A stretch of DNA of 39,067 nt. Origin: Eubacterium sp. (GTDB lineage Bacteria > Bacillota_A > Clostridia > Peptostreptococcales > Anaerovoracaceae). A program made the position numbers and the translations under genes. Location: positions 1 through 39,067 of the forward strand of contig JAFOML010000044.1 in NCBI GenBank assembly GCA_017425345.1, written 5' to 3'. Position 1 is the stretch's first letter; every line of letters begins with the position of its first letter. Shown piece after piece: positions 35,578 to 39,067 of this stretch. The notes under the pieces were generated by a model. It did not search any database. It had not been told where the DNA came from and worked only from the letters and a program-made list of their open reading frames with translations.

Positions 35578-35610
35578 CCGCAGGTCCTAAGGATCGGACC
35601 TGCGGTTTTT
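35578..35610 (+). terminator. Terminator of pnp
   Basis: A perfect 10-bp stem CCGCAGGTCC (35578-35587) and GGACCTGCGG (35596-35605) with an 8-base loop is followed directly by TTTTTC. Only 25 bases separate it from the next ATG. Confidence 0.85.
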
Positions 35611-35630
35611 CTCATAGAGGAGATGAAGAA

Positions 35631-36617
35631 ATGAGCTTTATTATTATCATCCTGTCAACGATGCTGATCGGCTATCTCTGCGGCTGGAAAATGCGGGAGA
35701 GGCATTTCGCGGAACGCCTGATCGATCCCGCCCTTCTGGTGCTGGTCGGCGTGATGATCCTGATCATGGGAATGCGGCTTTCCTCGAAGGAGGAGGTCAT
35801 CGCGAACATCGGTCAGATCGGCATCATCGCTTCCGTGATCACGGTGCTGCTCTGGATCGGCGGGATGCTCGCCGTAACGCTCACGAGGAAATGCCTCGGT
35901 ATCGACCGTTACGGATGGGCTGCCGAAGAGCGGGAAGAAAGTGAAGCTGCAGAAGCAGGTCCGGAGACGCAGGACGGAGACGGCGGCAACGCGATGACGA
36001 TCGATATCGTCGTATCCGTGACCGCAGGCCTTCTGATCGGATTCTTCTGGATCCGGACACATCTGGATCCGCAGCAGTATGTGGTGTTCGACACCTGGTC
36101 CACCCGTGTGATGCTGACCGCGCTGACGATGATGGTCTTTCTGATCGGATACAGTATGGGACTTACCGGAACCGTGATCCGGGAATTCAAGAAAGCCGGG
36201 AAGAGAGCGGTGCTCATCGGCCTTGCGGTGATTGCCGGAACGGCTGTGACCGCAGTTCTTTGCGGTCTTCTGTTCCGTGAGATCACGGTAAGGGAGTCGC
36301 TCGCAGTCAGTCTCGGCTTCGGGTGGTATACATACGCGCCGGTTCTGATCGAGAGCGCCGGGCATGAGATCGCCGGGGCCATCTCATTTCTTCACAATGT
36401 GCTGCGGGAGCTCATTGGTATCATTCTGATCCCGATCCTCGCGCGCAGAGTCGGTTACATCGAGATCAACGTGCTGCCCGGCATCGCCTGTATGGACGTC
36501 GCCATGCCGATCGTGCGCCAGGCCACAAGGGACGGCATTATCGCATATGCATTTATCATAGGATTTTTTGAGGAGCTGACAGCAACCTTCCTGCTGCCGG
36601 GAATAATAGGAGTTTAG
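35631..36617 (+). CDS. lysO: LysO-family (DUF340) amino-acid exporter
   Basis: The 328-aa membrane protein has a short N-terminal part (about 1-95) with three or so helices and a cytosolic-looking acidic loop (about 100-122). The larger C-terminal part contains the family pattern GFGWYTYAPVL, GAISFLHNVLREL and MDVAMPIVRQAT. Family member YbjE/LysO of E. coli exports lysine; lysine as substrate here is inferred. GAGGAG lies 9 bases before the ATG. No promoter fits between the pnp terminator and the ATG, so it may depend on read-through or a promoter in pnp. It is followed by moxR after 2 bases. Confidence 0.82.
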   Translation: MSFIIIILSTMLIGYLCGWKMRERHFAERLIDPALLVLVGVMILIMGMRLSSKEEVIANIGQIGIIASVITVLLWIGGMLAVTLTRKCLGIDRYGWAAEEREESEAAEAGPETQDGDGGNAMTIDIVVSVTAGLLIGFFWIRTHLDPQQYVVFDTWSTRVMLTALTMMVFLIGYSMGLTGTVIREFKKAGKRAVLIGLAVIAGTAVTAVLCGLLFREITVRESLAVSLGFGWYTYAPVLIESAGHEIAGAISFLHNVLRELIGIILIPILARRVGYIEINVLPGIACMDVAMPIVRQATRDGIIAYAFIIGFFEELTATFLLPGIIGV

Positions 36618-36619
36618 AA

Positions 36620-37465
36620 ATGAAGAAGTTTACGGGAAGCAGTGATTACGTCGCATCGAAGGAACTCATGAACGCTGTGAACGTGGCGATGGCTCTTGAG
36701 AAGCCGCTGCTCATCAAGGGCGAGCCGGGCACCGGAAAGACGATGCTCGCGCAGTCGATCGCAGACGCGCTGTCTATGCCGCTCGTGATCTGGGGAATCA
36801 AATCCACGACCAAAGCGCAGGAGGGCCTCTATATTTACGATACGGTACAGCGTCTCTACGACTCGCAGTTCGGAGAAGGCGATGTCTCGGATATCGGCGC
36901 CTACATCCGCCTGGGAAAACTGGGAGAGGCGTTCACATCCGAGGAGCAGGTCGTTCTCCTGATCGATGAGATCGATAAAGCCGATCTGGAATTCCCCAAC
37001 GACCTTCTCTGGGAGCTGGACCGTATGGAATTCTACATCCCGGAGACCAAGGAGACGATCAGGACCAAGCATCGTCCGATCGTGATCATCACGTCCAACG
37101 CGGAGAAGGAGCTTCCGGATGCGTTCCTGCGCCGCTGCATTTTCCACTACATCGAGTTCCCGGATGAGGAAAAGATGAAGGAGATCATCCGCGTGCACTA
37201 CGGCGATGTGGACAAGCGTCTTGTAAACAACGCGCTGAGCGCTTTCTATAACATCCGCGGCATGAAGGATATCCAGAAAAAACCGAGCACTTCAGAACTC
37301 CTGGACTGGATCCAGGCGCTCTCCATCAGCGGATTTGATGTGAAAAAGATTGAAGATGAGATCCCGTATGTCGGCGTCCTGCTGAAAAAGAATCAGGACA
37401 TCGACGCGATGTATGCTGCGCGGGCGAGCAAGTATACGACGAACCGGAACCGCTACGGATATTAA
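36620..37465 (+). CDS. MoxR-family AAA+ ATPase
   Basis: The 281-aa protein has Walker A GEPGTGKT (34-41), Walker B LLIDEIDKA near 113-121, a sensor-1 region IVIITSN, and the arginine-finger-like LPDAFLRRCIFHYIEFP. MoxR ATPases act as chaperone-like factors that insert cofactors or remodel partners, usually with a VWA protein encoded next door, as here. The client is not apparent. TAGGAG precedes the ATG, and the gene follows lysO by 2 bases and precedes the VWA gene by 5. Confidence 0.9.
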   Translation: MKKFTGSSDYVASKELMNAVNVAMALEKPLLIKGEPGTGKTMLAQSIADALSMPLVIWGIKSTTKAQEGLYIYDTVQRLYDSQFGEGDVSDIGAYIRLGKLGEAFTSEEQVVLLIDEIDKADLEFPNDLLWELDRMEFYIPETKETIRTKHRPIVIITSNAEKELPDAFLRRCIFHYIEFPDEEKMKEIIRVHYGDVDKRLVNNALSAFYNIRGMKDIQKKPSTSELLDWIQALSISGFDVKKIEDEIPYVGVLLKKNQDIDAMYAARASKYTTNRNRYGY

Positions 37466-37470
37466 AGCCT

Positions 37471-38664
37471 ATGTTTATTGACTTTTTCTATACATTAAGA
37501 GGATATGGGCTCGACATTTCGCTGGACGAGTGGCTCTGTCTGATCGACGCGCTCGATCAGGGCCTCGCGTCAAACTCTCTGGTAGAGTTCTACTATCTCT
37601 GCCGGAACGTGCTGATCAAGTCGGAGACGGACTATGACCGCTTCGACATGGCTTTTGGCGCGTATTTTCAGGGTGTCGAAACCGTTGACGAGATTCCGGA
37701 GGAGTTGAAGGACTGGCTCTCGCAGGACGCGTTTGTGCGGGATCTGGAGGACATGCCGGAGTGGGCGAAGGAATATGATCTGGAGACGCTCCAGAAGATG
37801 TTCCGCGAACGTCTTGCAGAGCAGAAGGAACGCCACGACGGCGGAAACTACTGGGTCGGGACCGGCGGAACCTCTCCCTTCGGCCATGGCGGCTACAATC
37901 CGGCCGGCGTGCGCGTCGGCGGGGAAGGCCGGCACAGAAGCGCGGTGCAGATCGCAGGGGAGCGCAATTTCCGGGACTTCCGCCAGGATAACGACCTGGA
38001 TACGAGACAGTTCCAGATGGCGTTCCGCAAACTGCGTCAGTTCTCGACGCGCATCGATGCAGCCCGCACAGAGCTGGACATCGATCAGACGATCGATGCG
38101 ACCTGTGAGAATGCCGGCATGCTGAAGCTGGTCTATGAAAAACCGCGAAAGAACTCCGTCAAGCTTCTTCTGCTGATGGATTCCGACGGATCCATGCTGC
38201 CCTACAGCAAGCTCTGCAGCCAGTTGTTTCAGGCAGCGGATCAATCCTCGCATTTTAAAGATTTTAAAACCTTCTATTTCCACAACTGCATCTATGATTA
38301 CGTGTATACGGATCCGCACTGCGTGGACGGTCGCTGGATCGACACAGACTGGCTGTTCAACAACCTCGACTCGTCGTATAAGGTGATCTTCGTCGGCGAT
38401 GCGGCCATGTCTCCCTACGAGCTGACTGCCCGCGGCGGAAATATCAACTGGTACACCTACAACGCGGAGCCCGGGATCATGTGGCTGTGGAAATTCCAGA
38501 AACGGTACCGCGATGCCGTCTGGCTGAACCCGATCCGCGAGAGCCGCTGGGATCACGCGTGGGGCGCCCGCACGATCAGCATGGTCCGCGGCGTCTTCCC
38601 GATGTACGAGCTGACGCTGGACGGGCTCGATGCGGCGGTAAAGAAGCTGATCGCAGGAAGATAA
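37471..38664 (+). CDS. CoxE-like VWA-domain protein, MoxR partner
   Basis: The 397-aa cytosolic protein has an N-terminal helical part (about 1-120), a Gly-rich middle (about 125-155, GGNYWVGTGGTSPFGHGGYN), and a C-terminal VWA domain with the MIDAS-like DSDGS at 237-241. Canonical MIDAS is DxSxS; here the second position is Asp, which could still bind metal. VFVGDAAMSPYEL-type sequence and WLNP follow. Such proteins pair with MoxR ATPases in metal-centre assembly or stress complexes. No signal peptide is seen. It is the last gene of the lysO-moxR-VWA unit. Confidence 0.85.
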   Translation: MFIDFFYTLRGYGLDISLDEWLCLIDALDQGLASNSLVEFYYLCRNVLIKSETDYDRFDMAFGAYFQGVETVDEIPEELKDWLSQDAFVRDLEDMPEWAKEYDLETLQKMFRERLAEQKERHDGGNYWVGTGGTSPFGHGGYNPAGVRVGGEGRHRSAVQIAGERNFRDFRQDNDLDTRQFQMAFRKLRQFSTRIDAARTELDIDQTIDATCENAGMLKLVYEKPRKNSVKLLLLMDSDGSMLPYSKLCSQLFQAADQSSHFKDFKTFYFHNCIYDYVYTDPHCVDGRWIDTDWLFNNLDSSYKVIFVGDAAMSPYELTARGGNINWYTYNAEPGIMWLWKFQKRYRDAVWLNPIRESRWDHAWGARTISMVRGVFPMYELTLDGLDAAVKKLIAGR

Positions 38665-38740
38665 TAGAGGCAGCTCTTAAGTATGCCGTGCGCGGTTCTG
38701 CTAAGTCCTCGGAACAGGCATGTCAGAACACTCGGTTTAG

Positions 38741-38812
38741 GAAGAATAGAGTCCCGGGAAAACTCGCAGCAATACTGCTGCTCGAACAGTTCCCGGGACT
38801 TTGCTATTCTTC
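38741..38812 (+). terminator. Very long hairpin after the VWA gene
   Basis: GAAGAATAG (38741-38749) pairs with CTATTCTTC (38804-38812), and AGTCCCGGGAA (38750-38760) with TTCCCGGGACT (38790-38800). A TTG bulge separates the two stems on the 3' side, and an inner GCAGCA/TGCTGC pair adds length. No real T-run follows, so termination is probable but not certain. A relic end of a small mobile element is an alternative. Confidence 0.5.
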
Positions 38813-38876
38813 TGCTTCGCCTCGCGTCTTCCTGCACCTGCTCCTGCGGATATCGCATCACCGCGCACGGCATGCA

Positions 38877-39067
38877 TCAAGAGCTGCCTTCTTTCACTCT
38901 GAACCTCAGCTTCGTTTCATCCTTCTGGCTTGAACGCTCCCGCCACTTAATTCGCCAAAGCGAATTTGAAGTGGGGGATTCCTGTTTCTCAGAGAACTGC
39001 GTGCTCCCTTGAGAGCCCCGTCTTACACTCTCTCCGCAGGCTTGAATTCCCGTGCGCCCCACGGTAC
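38877..39067 (-). CDS. tnpB: C-terminal end of IS200/IS605-type TnpB (5' part outside window)
   Basis: The minus-strand frame enters from the right edge and ends with TGA at 38879-38877. The first residues, VGRTGIQACGESVRRGSQ followed by KQESPTS, match the usual TnpB C-terminus: a 'GxxACGExVRP' segment and then KQES/KQEA. The last 28 or so residues read through the element's end hairpin and beyond, so the tail may be non-native or reflect the normal overlap of omega-RNA and coding sequence. TnpB is an RNA-guided DNA endonuclease of IS200/IS605 transposons; the catalytic RuvC part would lie outside the window, so activity cannot be judged. Confidence 0.7.
   Translation of the reverse strand, partial: TVGRTGIQACGESVRRGSQGSTQFSEKQESPTSNSLWRIKWRERSSQKDETKLRFRVKEGSS
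38931..39067 (-). mobile_element. Right end of an IS200/IS605-family element (partial)
   Basis: The end hairpin has CCACTT/AAGTGG (38943-38948 and 38969-38974) and AATTCGC/GCGAATT (38949-38955 and 38960-38966), with a CAAA loop and a TG bulge. Read on the minus strand it is GAATCCCCCACTT, then the stem, then GGGAGCGTTCAA, the usual layout of these right ends, where cleavage follows TCAA. The element would start outside the window. Its insertion side is near 38930, about 265 bases after the VWA gene. Confidence 0.6.
38931..39067 (-). ncRNA. Probable 3' part of a TnpB omega-RNA
   Basis: In IS200/IS605 elements the guide RNA overlaps the tnpB 3' end and the right-end hairpin, and the guide segment is the DNA just beyond the right end. 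Here that would make the guide begin near 38930 and run leftward on the minus strand. The hairpin and the tnpB overlap support this, but transcription cannot be seen. Confidence 0.4.

Noticed and set aside
1..39067. tRNA or rRNA genes and CRISPR arrays
   Set aside because: I saw no cloverleaf with a T-loop GTTCRA pattern, no rRNA-like sequence and no regularly spaced repeats in the gaps between genes.

Overview
The window looks like a chromosomal segment of a GC-rich Bacillota (Clostridia-type) anaerobe. The evidence is a PolC-type replicative polymerase, the Gram-positive gene order rimP-nusA-ylxR-ylxQ-infB-rbfA-nrnA-truB-ribF-rpsO-pnp, strong AGGAGG-like ribosome sites, sigma-A-like promoters, an arginine deiminase, and an EFR1-type flavodoxin/ferredoxin. 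A gut or oral clostridial relative is my guess; the species cannot be read from the sequence.

Left part (1-13.6 kb). The 3' end of an acidic unknown protein is followed by an M20 amidohydrolase of the HyuC/AllC type that lacks several metal ligands. It converges on arcA (arginine deiminase), which reads leftward from a promoter with an ARG-box-like palindrome upstream. A dense multi-hairpin element (about 3028-3195) separates arcA from a small SseB-domain gene. Next come a leftward D,D-carboxypeptidase with two tandem 114-residue modules, a bioY biotin transporter with a clear BirA-type operator, an sbcD-sbcC-nudC operon (DNA end processing and NADH/NAD-cap hydrolysis), a cytosolic beta-helix protein, and trxB.

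Central part (13.6-35.6 kb). This is a nearly unbroken run of housekeeping genes on the plus strand: pyrH-frr-uppS-cdsA-dxr-rseP-ispG-polC, then a new promoter and leader for rimP-nusA-rnpM-ylxQ-infB-[EFR1]-rbfA-nrnA-truB-ribF, then rpsO with its own promoter inside the end of ribF, then pnp. Many genes overlap by 1-11 bases, which suggests translational coupling. The genes cover UMP kinase, ribosome recycling, undecaprenyl and phospholipid precursors, the MEP isoprenoid pathway, replication, transcription-translation coupling, ribosome maturation, tRNA modification, flavin cofactors and RNA decay.

Right part (35.6-39.07 kb). A LysO-type amino-acid exporter gene is followed tightly by a MoxR AAA+ ATPase and a CoxE-like VWA protein. 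After a very long hairpin, the window ends in the 3' end of a minus-strand IS200/IS605-type tnpB with its right-end hairpin and probable omega-RNA 3' end.

The most unusual points are the PolC that appears to lack the inserted 3'-5' exonuclease domain, the M20 protein with substituted metal ligands, the flavodoxin-ferredoxin gene inside the infB-rbfA operon, and the structured elements at 3.0-3.2 kb and at the right edge. I did not find a complete new defence or mobile system.
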